Assembly: GCA_964619585.1 (NCBI GenBank)
Contig: CAZUCO010000002.1
Location: 62,001 to 126,000 of the forward strand
Length of the DNA stretch: 64,000 nt
Reading direction: 5' to 3'
DNA from: JASLCR01 sp964619585
GTDB taxonomy: Bacteria > Patescibacteriota > Saccharimonadia > Saccharimonadales > Saccharimonadaceae
Under the pieces are notes generated by a model, which had not been told where the DNA came from, ran no database searches, and saw only the letters and a program-made list of their open reading frames with translations. Of the stretch, positions 43,833-50,268 are shown in pieces (within the stretch, counting starts at the first letter, position 1; every line of letters starts with the position of its first letter). Both the position numbers and the translations under genes were made by a program.

Positions 43833-43840
43833 AGTATACT
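43833..43840. promoter_or_regulatory. Palindromic shared -10 (AGTATACT) of murC and the divergent membrane gene
   Basis: AGTATACT reads as TATACT on both strands. The minus-strand copy lies 6 bases from the murC ATG; the plus-strand copy (43835-43840) serves the gene at 43878 with a leader of about 30 bases. Confidence 0.55.
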
Positions 43841-43877
43841 AAACATAAGAGTTAAAAGGTGGAGTAATCTCTTTAAG

Positions 43878-44522
43878 GTGGCAGACAAACGTCGAGTTAA
43901 GAAAACGATCAAGCAGGTACAGCGAGTCAAAACATGGCAGCTGATTATCCTGCTTATTTTGGCGTTGCTTGTATCAGCAACCTTCCTCCGCCTAAACAAT
44001 ATTGGCATGATTGAGCGTCGGACAGCCGTGGAACAGTCAGACAAGAGGGGTGATAGAACAGCACTTTTCAACAATCTCTACTCACTGCAGCGGTATGTGT
44101 CAGAACATATGAATGCTGATCCTGGCAGGATTGCGCTTGAACACCAGTATCAGCGAGATGTTGACGCTATCAAGAAAAAAGCAGAGCAATCGGATAGAAA
44201 TGGGGGTAGCCCAGCGAACCGTAAGGCAGCAGCGGTATGTGATCCTCAAGCAGCAGCAAACGGTTGGCGCTGGCCTGACCCACGCTATATATCTTGCATT
44301 GACACGGTACTAAAATCATTCCCGGCAGCGGAGCGCCCAAGCAACCTAGAGCTTCCAAATGCCAATCTGTATTATCACACTTTTGTTTCTCCTCGTTGGT
44401 CACCTGATTTTGCTGGATGGTCTCTTGTAGTAACAGGGGTGATCTTCCTTATGATTATCATTCGTACCATTAGCTTGCTCATCCTAAAAGCGCTCCTCAG
44501 GAAGCACTATTCGAGTGTCTAG
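43878..44522 (+). CDS. Membrane protein with external Cys-containing domain, unknown
   Basis: 214 residues from GTG 43878 (no ATG fits downstream of the promoter; the frame stays open upstream into the murC start). One helix near 17-36, an external domain with two Cys (AAAVCDPQAA, RYISCIDTVLKSFP), and a second helix near 180-205 with a basic end. Not recognised. AAAGGTGGAG upstream may be the ribosome site. Confidence 0.5.
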   Translation: MADKRRVKKTIKQVQRVKTWQLIILLILALLVSATFLRLNNIGMIERRTAVEQSDKRGDRTALFNNLYSLQRYVSEHMNADPGRIALEHQYQRDVDAIKKKAEQSDRNGGSPANRKAAAVCDPQAAANGWRWPDPRYISCIDTVLKSFPAAERPSNLELPNANLYYHTFVSPRWSPDFAGWSLVVTGVIFLMIIIRTISLLILKALLRKHYSSV

Positions 44523-44525
44523 GTG

Positions 44526-44554
44526 TTGACAGGGGATATAAGAGGGCGTAGTCT
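44526..44554 (+). promoter_or_regulatory. Strong promoter of the 69-residue small protein
   Basis: TTGACA (44526-44531), 17 bases, TAGTCT (44549-44554). Confidence 0.65.
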
Positions 44555-44590
44555 GTACTTTGTAAGAACTAATAGGAGGTATAGACAACT

Positions 44591-44800
44591 ATGGCTGGAT
44601 ACAGTCACACAAACTCAAAGGGTGTTACATACTACTTACACAAAACTGAAGTAACACTTCGTGGTGGCAAGCCACAGACAATCTACTTTTTCGCGAAGGT
44701 AGAAAAGAACGAAAAGGGTGAGCCAACAGATCTTCCTGCAGATCGTGTTGTGAAGGAAAACCCACGTAACGGTTTCCTTACTGTTTCAAAGAAAAAATAA
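44591..44800 (+). CDS. Conserved-looking small basic protein
   Basis: 69 residues, Lys-rich (GYSHTNSKGVTYYLHKTEVTL, VEKNEKGEPTDLPADRVVKE, ending VSKKK), strand-rich, no Cys. Strong -35, AGGAGG ribosome site and a structured tail suggest high expression, perhaps a nucleic-acid or ribosome-associated protein (inference). I believe similar proteins occur in other Patescibacteria but cannot verify it. Confidence 0.65.
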   Translation: MAGYSHTNSKGVTYYLHKTEVTLRGGKPQTIYFFAKVEKNEKGEPTDLPADRVVKENPRNGFLTVSKKK

Positions 44801-44813
44801 TCTTGCAGCATAA

Positions 44814-44852
44814 GCACGTTTGGTGATACAGTAGTATCAAACAAACAGGTGC
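44814..44852 (+). other. Extended imperfect hairpin downstream of the small protein gene
   Basis: GCAC-GTTTG-(G)-TGATAC, tetraloop AGTA, GTATCA-(AA)-CAAAC-(AG)-GTGC: three consecutive perfectly complementary blocks (15 bp) with small bulges. It lies 13 bases after the stop codon and before the terminator. Confidence 0.55.
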
Positions 44853-44859
44853 CAAAATT

Positions 44860-44895
44860 GCCCCCTCGGTCTTGATTGGTTGGCGGGGCTTTTTT
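44860..44895 (+). terminator. Terminator with a long loop and possible competing stem
   Basis: GCCCC (44860-44864) pairs with GGGGC (44885-44889) followed by six T. GCCAA (44851-44855) could instead pair with TTGGC (44880-44884) and would compete. Confidence 0.55.
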
Positions 44896-44912
44896 GATAT
44901 CTGTCACTCTTG

Positions 44913-44942
44913 AAGATGCACACTTTACCGTGCATCTTTTAT
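44913..44942. terminator. Second hairpin terminator
   Basis: AAGATGCAC / GTGCATCTT, 9-bp stem with an 8-base loop and T-rich 3' side. Confidence 0.7.
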
Positions 44943-44987
44943 ACATTATTAATGAATTAATGCACTCGGAATGTATAATAGGAAACA

Positions 44988-45743
44988 ATGAAGAATATTG
45001 TCGTTGTAAAGAACCTTGTCAAAACCTATGGCAAGAAAAATGTCGTTGATGGGATAAGTTTTGAGGTCAAGAAGGGTGAGATCTTTGGCATCTTGGGGCC
45101 AAATGGCGCCGGCAAGACAACCACGCTAGAGATGCTTGAAGCACTTCGACCAATCGATGGCGGTACGGCAACGATTAACGGTGTCGACGTAGCGAGCAAC
45201 CCGCACAAGATCCGCTCACTCATTGGCGTACAGCCTCAGACTCCAAGTTTTGAAGAAAAAACCAAGCTAACGGAACTCATTGAGTTTTTCGCGGCTACCT
45301 ACGGTGAGAAAGTAGATGCAAAGAAGTTTCTTGAAGATGTACAGCTACTCGAAAAAGCCAATAGCTACCCTGAGCAGTTATCGGGTGGGCAACGACAGCG
45401 ATTTAGCATCGCAGCAGCCTTGGTGCACGGTCCAAAAGTATTTTTCCTCGACGAGCCAACCACCGGTCTCGACCCTCAGGCGCGTCGTAATCTATGGGAA
45501 TTGGTTCAGGAAGTGCGTGATCGTGGTGTATCAGTTGTCATGACAACCCACTATATGGATGAGGCTGAGATTTTGTGTGACCGTATTGCCGTGATGGACA
45601 ATGGAAAGATTATTGCGCTCGATACTCCAAAGAATCTGATCAAAGCGCTACTTAAAAAAGGCTTCAAAAAGAAGCAACATGTCGAACAGGCTAATCTCGA
45701 GGACGTATTTATCGATCTGACAGGGAAGGAATTGAGGGATTAG
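44988..45743 (+). CDS. ABC-2 type exporter, ATP-binding subunit
   Basis: 251 residues. Walker A GPNGAGKTTT, Q-loop VQPQTPSF, signature LSGGQRQRF, Walker B VFFLDEPTTGLDP and H-loop VMTTHYMDEAE. The DrrA/CcmA-like class with permease encoded separately 1 base downstream. The C-terminal part QANLEDVFIDLTGKELRD is typical of ABC-2 exporters. TATAAT precedes the gene. Substrate unknown. Confidence 0.92.
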   Translation: MKNIVVVKNLVKTYGKKNVVDGISFEVKKGEIFGILGPNGAGKTTTLEMLEALRPIDGGTATINGVDVASNPHKIRSLIGVQPQTPSFEEKTKLTELIEFFAATYGEKVDAKKFLEDVQLLEKANSYPEQLSGGQRQRFSIAAALVHGPKVFFLDEPTTGLDPQARRNLWELVQEVRDRGVSVVMTTHYMDEAEILCDRIAVMDNGKIIALDTPKNLIKALLKKGFKKKQHVEQANLEDVFIDLTGKELRD

Positions 45744-45744
45744 T

Positions 45745-46872
45745 ATGGATAAGTTTCGACGTGCGTTGCTACCAGTAATTGTTTTCGCCAAGATCGATAT
45801 ACGGCGATTGTTCCGAGACAAGTTAGCAATCTTCTTTACTTTTCTCTTTCCTCTGATCTTCCTCTTTGTGTTTGGTGGTATCTTTGGCCGCTCCAACGAT
45901 GTTTCGTTCAATGTCGCTCTTATCAACCACTCGAAAACTGAATTTGCGAAAACATTTGCTAGCAACATCGAAAAAAATAAGGTGTTCAAGGTTAACCAAG
46001 ACATCAACTCGACCGATCAAGCAAGGGAGTCGATGAGCCGCAGCCAAATTGATGCGACAATTGTGCTTCCTGAGAATTTTGGTGCGGTAGAGAAGAATCA
46101 GAAATTCCCGACTGGCCAGGCAGAGATTCTCTATTCAAAGAATAATGAGCAGAGTGCTCAAACACTTACTTCAATCATGCAGGGCATCTTCAAAGGTATC
46201 AACAAGGGCTTAGTGGGCGAGCAGCCACAGCCGTTTACTGTTAAGGCCGAGTCTACGGGCAAAGCAGGCCTTTCAAGCTTTGACTATCTCTTCGCAGGAT
46301 TAATCGGTTTCTCAGTGCTTGGTATGGGGCTGTTTGGTCCGACCAATGTGTTCCCTCGGCTCAAACAACGCGGAGTACTACGTCGCTATCACACGACAAG
46401 CCTAAAGGTGTGGCAGTTTGTTATCGGTAATATTTTGTCCAATTCGTTTGCTGCCCTGCTATCGGTTGGATTCATGATTGCAGTAGCACTTCTCGTACCG
46501 TTCTTTAATGCACATATGCAGGGTAATATTCTCGAGCTTGCGATCTTTGTGATTCTTGGTGCCGTTGTGATATTCGGTATAGGACTTGCGATTGGCGGTT
46601 GGGCTAAGAATGAGAATCAAGCTGCACCGCTCTCCAACCTTGTATCATTTCCGATGATGTTCCTCTCGGGCACATTCTTCCCTCGTTTCCTTATGCCTGA
46701 GTGGCTTCAGACAGCATCTGGCTTCCTTCCGCTCACGCCGTTTATCGATGGTGTACGTATGATCATGGTTGAGGGGCGACATCTTATCGATATCCTGCCA
46801 CAGATTGGCATGCTTGGAGCATGGGGCGTGATTATCTACCTCATTGCATTCAGAGTCTTCCGCTGGGAATAG
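45745..46872 (+). CDS. ABC-2 type exporter, permease subunit
   Basis: 375 residues. One N-terminal helix (FFTFLFPLIFLFVFGG), a large external domain (about 50-175), then five helices with the ABC-2 features NLVSFPMMFLSGTFFPRFLMPEWLQ and SGFLPLTPFIDGVRMI. Partner of the ATPase upstream. Confidence 0.88.
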   Translation: MDKFRRALLPVIVFAKIDIRRLFRDKLAIFFTFLFPLIFLFVFGGIFGRSNDVSFNVALINHSKTEFAKTFASNIEKNKVFKVNQDINSTDQARESMSRSQIDATIVLPENFGAVEKNQKFPTGQAEILYSKNNEQSAQTLTSIMQGIFKGINKGLVGEQPQPFTVKAESTGKAGLSSFDYLFAGLIGFSVLGMGLFGPTNVFPRLKQRGVLRRYHTTSLKVWQFVIGNILSNSFAALLSVGFMIAVALLVPFFNAHMQGNILELAIFVILGAVVIFGIGLAIGGWAKNENQAAPLSNLVSFPMMFLSGTFFPRFLMPEWLQTASGFLPLTPFIDGVRMIMVEGRHLIDILPQIGMLGAWGVIIYLIAFRVFRWE

Positions 46873-46874
46873 AA

Positions 46875-46903
46875 TTGACTTTTTAATAGGCTTATGTTAT
46901 AGT
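46875..46903 (+). promoter_or_regulatory. Model leaderless promoter
   Basis: TTGACT (46875-46880), 17 bases, TATAGT (46898-46903), 6 bases, ATG 46910. The cleanest example in the window of the dominant promoter layout. Confidence 0.7.
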
Positions 46904-46909
46904 GCAGGC

Positions 46910-47587
46910 ATGAAACGCCCGCCAGAGTATGAAGACTCTTCTCGGTATGAATACCCCGAACGTCTAGTGAAGCTCCAACAAGAGCTAGGTGCGCGCGTCG
47001 CCACATATGTTGATCTTGTGGACAAGACAGGAACCTATGATGACACGATAGGACATTCGCCTTATACGCTTGCACTTGATGAAGAAGGTCCATTTGCACA
47101 ATTCATTGATAGGTTTGATATCAAACAACGTGATATCCAGCAGGGCTTTGAGCAGTTCAACTTGAGTTTGCTCAACAGTGACTCTATTCGTCGCATGGCT
47201 CTTGCAGATCGTCGTACTCTTGCGGACCACTTTATCTACTATATTGAACGTGTTGCAAATCAAGGTAGGGTATTGCGCACCCCGGGTGTTGACCTAGAGG
47301 ATCGCTTCGCTGAGTATGGTTTTGAATCCGAGGCGTCAGCGCATAATTACGGTGAGGTGCTTAGAGTATTTGTGGAAACGATCAAGCATCAGCCGTTTTT
47401 TGGTGATCTTTGGCATGAAGCAAATCGTCGCGGTAAGCGTACACTTGAACAAGTAGTAGAAAAACGTAACGCTGATGTTCGTAAGCATAATCAACGCGTG
47501 CCATATGTGATATACGACACACGTGATGATAAGCTACGTATACAATTTGAAGAAGCACTCGAGCCAGCATTCGAAAAAGCTGCGTAG
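46910..47587 (+). CDS. Hypothetical soluble protein
   Basis: 225 residues, acidic/basic helical protein with conserved-looking segments TGTYDDTIGHSPYTLALDEEGPFAQFIDRF, DRRTLADHFIYYIERV and PFFGDLWHEANRRGKRTLEQ. No transmembrane helix. Start fixed by the leaderless promoter. Not recognised. Confidence 0.55.
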   Translation: MKRPPEYEDSSRYEYPERLVKLQQELGARVATYVDLVDKTGTYDDTIGHSPYTLALDEEGPFAQFIDRFDIKQRDIQQGFEQFNLSLLNSDSIRRMALADRRTLADHFIYYIERVANQGRVLRTPGVDLEDRFAEYGFESEASAHNYGEVLRVFVETIKHQPFFGDLWHEANRRGKRTLEQVVEKRNADVRKHNQRVPYVIYDTRDDKLRIQFEEALEPAFEKAA

Positions 47588-47699
47588 ACTTCAACTGATA
47601 TAGACTTAATTTCATCTTCATATTATCTTTACGCTTGTTTTGAATGATATCAAGTGCTTTACTAAACACGGAACATCCGACTAGTGATTGAGGTGCCAG

Positions 47700-48062
47700 A
47701 TGTGTGATTCGGAAGCTGCCATCATCGAAACCTTCAAGGTGAAGGTGGTGGCAGCGGCACGTGAGACCTACGACCTGTTCAAGGACGGGCCGAAGGCGAA
47801 GGAGCTCAAGAAGGCGATCAAGAGGGGTAACTGGACCGATGTCCATGGCATTCTCGTCATTCATCTCGAGATGCTGCACGGGATCGACGAGTGGGAGGTC
47901 GTGGAAGCATCCGAGCGTGGCCTCGCAGGTCTGTCCATGCTGGCCATCGAGGTCAGCTTCAACATCCGTGTGGCAGAGCAGGTACAGGAGTGGGACGTGC
48001 TCCTGGCTACGTCACAGCTGCTGCCGGGTCTCGAGTGGCCGAGTGGCTTCAAGGTCGACTGA
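47700..48062 (+). CDS. GC-rich hypothetical protein, probably acquired
   Basis: 120 residues (MCDSEAAIIETFKVKV..., ending LEWPSGFKVD). The codons are strongly G/C-ending (GAG, AAG, GAC, CTG, GTG, ATC), unlike all neighbours; the segment is roughly 55-60 percent GC by eye. Helical, with RGNWTDVHGILVIHLEMLHGIDEWEV in the middle. GAGGTG upstream may be the ribosome site. A GC-rich hairpin terminator follows and a tRNA gene lies 144 bases downstream. No homology recognised. A TTG four codons upstream is an alternative start. Confidence 0.5.
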   Translation: MCDSEAAIIETFKVKVVAAARETYDLFKDGPKAKELKKAIKRGNWTDVHGILVIHLEMLHGIDEWEVVEASERGLAGLSMLAIEVSFNIRVAEQVQEWDVLLATSQLLPGLEWPSGFKVD

Positions 48063-48076
48063 TCGGTGAACCACAA

Positions 48077-48121
48077 GGGTGGTCGACGCCAGTGAGTGCT
48101 GGTGTCGACCACCCGGTTTTC
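48077..48121 (+). terminator. GC-rich terminator of the acquired gene
   Basis: A 16-bp stem GGGTGGTCGACGCCAG / CTGGTGTCGACCACCC with one G-T wobble, loop TGAGTG, then GGTTTT. The GC-rich stem matches the gene, not the surroundings. Confidence 0.75.
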
Positions 48122-48205
48122 ATAACTAAGCTTTTCAACAGTTGATTAACTTCAAATAAACTAAATCCACAACTATCAATTACATTGATAAGAATACAAA
48201 TAATC

Positions 48206-48281
48206 TGGTGGGGGTGGCTGGGATCGAACCAGCGACCAACAGGTTATGAGCCCGCTGCTCTAACCGCTGAGCTACACCCCC
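48206..48281 (-). tRNA. tRNA with CAU anticodon, probably tRNA-Ile2 (lysidine target)
   Basis: Acceptor GGGGGTG/CACCCCC, D-arm AGCTCAGCGGTTAGAGC, anticodon loop CTCATAA (anticodon at 48246-48248), T-stem GCTGG/CCAGC, discriminator A, CCA encoded. The short D-loop and TTGGTCGCTGG arm resemble E. coli tRNA-Ile2(CAU) rather than tRNA-Met. The C1:A72 mismatch of initiators is absent. TilS, which would convert its C34 to lysidine, is at 61.3 kb. A -10 (plus ATTATA 48296-48301) lies upstream. Confidence 0.85.
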
Positions 48282-48332
48282 GCGGTCACCTCAGCATTAT
48301 AGCGTATTTCTCTCTGGTGGGCTATAATACGC

Positions 48333-48794
48333 ATGAGTAAACAACAAACTATGAAAAACATAAACATCAGAAAACTAGTTTACATCGCACGGAAAGATGT
48401 CTTTACGACTAACAATCTTGTTATTGGTGTTGCGTTGCTGATCGCTATTGCTTGGGCTTGGGGTTCTATCGGGGTATTGGAGCGCAACTATGCGTTGCAG
48501 CGAACGATCTATGACAAGGAGCAGCAACTCAAGCTCGTGGAACTTGAGACTGAAACACTGAAATACCAGCAAAATTACTACAAGAGTGATGAGTACAAGG
48601 AGCTTGCTGCTAGACAACGACTTGGCCTTGTCTTTCCAGGAGAAAAAGTACTGATCATGCCACCGAATTCTGCAGCAGCCAAGTCGAGCGATCGACAGGT
48701 AGCAGTCGAGGCACAACCCAAGGTGGTTGAACAAAGCAATTTCCAGCAATGGCTCAATTTCTTGTTGGGTGGAACGGCTCAGAGCTTGCGCTAA
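48333..48794 (+). CDS. FtsB/DivIC-like septum protein
   Basis: 153 residues. A short cytosolic N-terminus, one transmembrane helix (about 27-47), then a coiled coil (YALQRTIYDKEQQLKLVELETETLKYQQNYYKS) and the DivIC/FtsB signature YKELAARQRLGLVFPGEKVLIMPP. It would help bridge FtsQ/FtsL in the divisome. The tail is longer than usual, Gln/Ala-rich, with an amphipathic end. TATAAT (48323-48328) is 4 bases before the ATG. Confidence 0.75.
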   Translation: MSKQQTMKNINIRKLVYIARKDVFTTNNLVIGVALLIAIAWAWGSIGVLERNYALQRTIYDKEQQLKLVELETETLKYQQNYYKSDEYKELAARQRLGLVFPGEKVLIMPPNSAAAKSSDRQVAVEAQPKVVEQSNFQQWLNFLLGGTAQSLR

Positions 48795-48825
48795 TCTGTT
48801 ATATCTGGTAAACTTACACATGTAT

Positions 48826-48903
<78 letters not shown>

Positions 48904-48913
48904 TAAGTATCTT

Positions 48914-48939
48914 AACCTCTGGTTAGTCCAGAGGTTTTT
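48914..48939 (+). terminator. Terminator of initiator tRNA
   Basis: AACCTCTGG / CCAGAGGTT with loop TTAGT followed by TTT. Confidence 0.85.
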
Positions 48940-48944
48940 GTTAT

Positions 48945-49415
48945 CTATGAATGGCCAATGATTTTGTATAGTACATGAATGTAGGCCTGTAACTCTTCAC
49001 GAGTCACACTACTTTCGGCGTAGAGTGCCTTACGCATATGTTCACGTAAGCCCTTCTCAATCTCTTCAACGGTAGGTATAAAATCTGGCGTAATTGAAAC
49101 AAGTTTGATGCGACTATCACCAGCATGTGCGACTTTTTGCACAAAGCCCTTACTTTCAAGCAGGGTGATAGTGTTAGTCACAAAAGGTGTGGTTGTTTGT
49201 AGTTTTTTGGTAAGATCACTGATCCTAATGCCTTTTTCGCCAGCATCATAAATAATCCCAACAGTAAACCAGTGCATCGCTGTTAATCCATACTCAAGCA
49301 GGTAGTCAGATACAATACGGTTGATCACCCGGTGTGCGGTAGACTGAGCAATACCAGACTGATAGGTTGTTATCTGGGAAATATCTTTTTTTGCAAAATC
49401 GCTTGACGAACTCAT
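48945..49415 (-). CDS. MarR-family transcriptional regulator
   Basis: 156 residues. Winged helix: ISDLTKKLQTTTPFVTNTITLLESKGFVQKVAHAGDSRIKLVSIT, with dimerisation helices on both sides. Divergent from the fasciclin gene; it may control fasciclin-dipZ. TATTAT in gene sense (plus ATAATA 49423-49428) is 7 bases before the ATG. Confidence 0.85.
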   Translation of the reverse strand: MSSSSDFAKKDISQITTYQSGIAQSTAHRVINRIVSDYLLEYGLTAMHWFTVGIIYDAGEKGIRISDLTKKLQTTTPFVTNTITLLESKGFVQKVAHAGDSRIKLVSITPDFIPTVEEIEKGLREHMRKALYAESSVTREELQAYIHVLYKIIGHS

Positions 49416-49444
49416 TACACTTATAATACTATATCAAATAGTTA

Positions 49445-49456
49445 ACTTTGTAAAGT
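49445..49456. promoter_or_regulatory. Candidate MarR operator
   Basis: The inverted repeat ACTTT-GT-AAAGT lies in the 105-base divergent region between marR and the fasciclin gene. It is short, so only suggestive. Confidence 0.3.
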
Positions 49457-49520
49457 AAAGTATTATCTACTTCATCAAGGCTAACAAAACTAATCAATTT
49501 AAACGGAGGGTTCTAATAGT

Positions 49521-50147
49521 ATGGAATCTCATAGTAAAACAGCAGGAATAATTGTTGGCGTTGTTGCTGGTCTACTGGTCGGAGGACTTGGTGGCTGGTG
49601 GATTGCTGACATGAATGCAAAAGACACTAAATCGAATGACAACATGACTTCGATGAAGTCTGATGCTTCCGATGGAGTGACTGTTGGTGGTGCGAAAATG
49701 GTCAAAGATAAAGATATCGTTGATAATGCCGCAAATGCAAAGAATGTAACAACTGTTGTTGCTGCGGTTAAAGCTGCTGGACTAGTAGATACACTTAAAG
49801 GCGAGGGTCCATTTACTGTATTTGGTCCAACAAACGAAGCATTCGACAAACTACCCGAGGGTACTGTCGCTACACTTCTTAAGCCTGAAAACAAAGCGCA
49901 GCTTACAAAGATTCTTACCTATCATGTTGTAGCGGGGACATATACAAGTGCTGACCTGCGCGTGATGGCACAGAAGGGTGAGACACTAAAAAGTGTTGAA
50001 GGCGAAGTCTTAACACCTGTATTAAAAGATAACACTCTATACATCAAAGACGTAAAGGGTGGAGAATCTAAGATTGAGACATCAGACGTTATCTCTTCAA
50101 ATGGTGTTACCCATGTTGTTGACAGCGTTCTAATGCCTACTAGCTAG
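49521..50147 (+). CDS. Membrane-anchored fasciclin (FAS1) domain protein
   Basis: 208 residues. An N-terminal Gly-rich transmembrane anchor (about 7-30), a Met/Asp/Ser-rich linker, and one FAS1 domain (about 65-208) with VDTLKGEGPFTVFGPTNEAFDKLPEGT and ILTYHVVAGTYTSADL and NGVTHVVDSVLMP. FAS1 domains mediate adhesion. ACGGAGGG is the ribosome site. It precedes dipZ. Confidence 0.9.
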   Translation: MESHSKTAGIIVGVVAGLLVGGLGGWWIADMNAKDTKSNDNMTSMKSDASDGVTVGGAKMVKDKDIVDNAANAKNVTTVVAAVKAAGLVDTLKGEGPFTVFGPTNEAFDKLPEGTVATLLKPENKAQLTKILTYHVVAGTYTSADLRVMAQKGETLKSVEGEVLTPVLKDNTLYIKDVKGGESKIETSDVISSNGVTHVVDSVLMPTS

Positions 50148-50190
50148 AGCTAGCATGTTGCCTAAGATTGATTAGGTAGCCATCCAAGAA

Positions 50191-50230
50191 GGTGCCTCTG
50201 ATTACCCTTTCGTGGAGATTCAGAGGCACC
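50191..50230 (+). terminator. Hairpin between fasciclin and dipZ
   Basis: GGTGCCTCTGA / TCAGAGGCACC, 11 bp, with an 18-base loop; CCAAG/CTTGG may extend it outward. No T-run follows, so it may be a processing or regulatory hairpin rather than a strong terminator. Confidence 0.45.
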
Positions 50231-50268
50231 GCCTTGGCTATAAATATTAAAGATACGGGGAGCTATAT

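Noticed and set aside
48174..48190. TATCAAT/ATTGATA as terminator of tRNA-Ile2
   Set aside because: AT-only 7-bp stem with no T-run on the minus strand; too weak to call.
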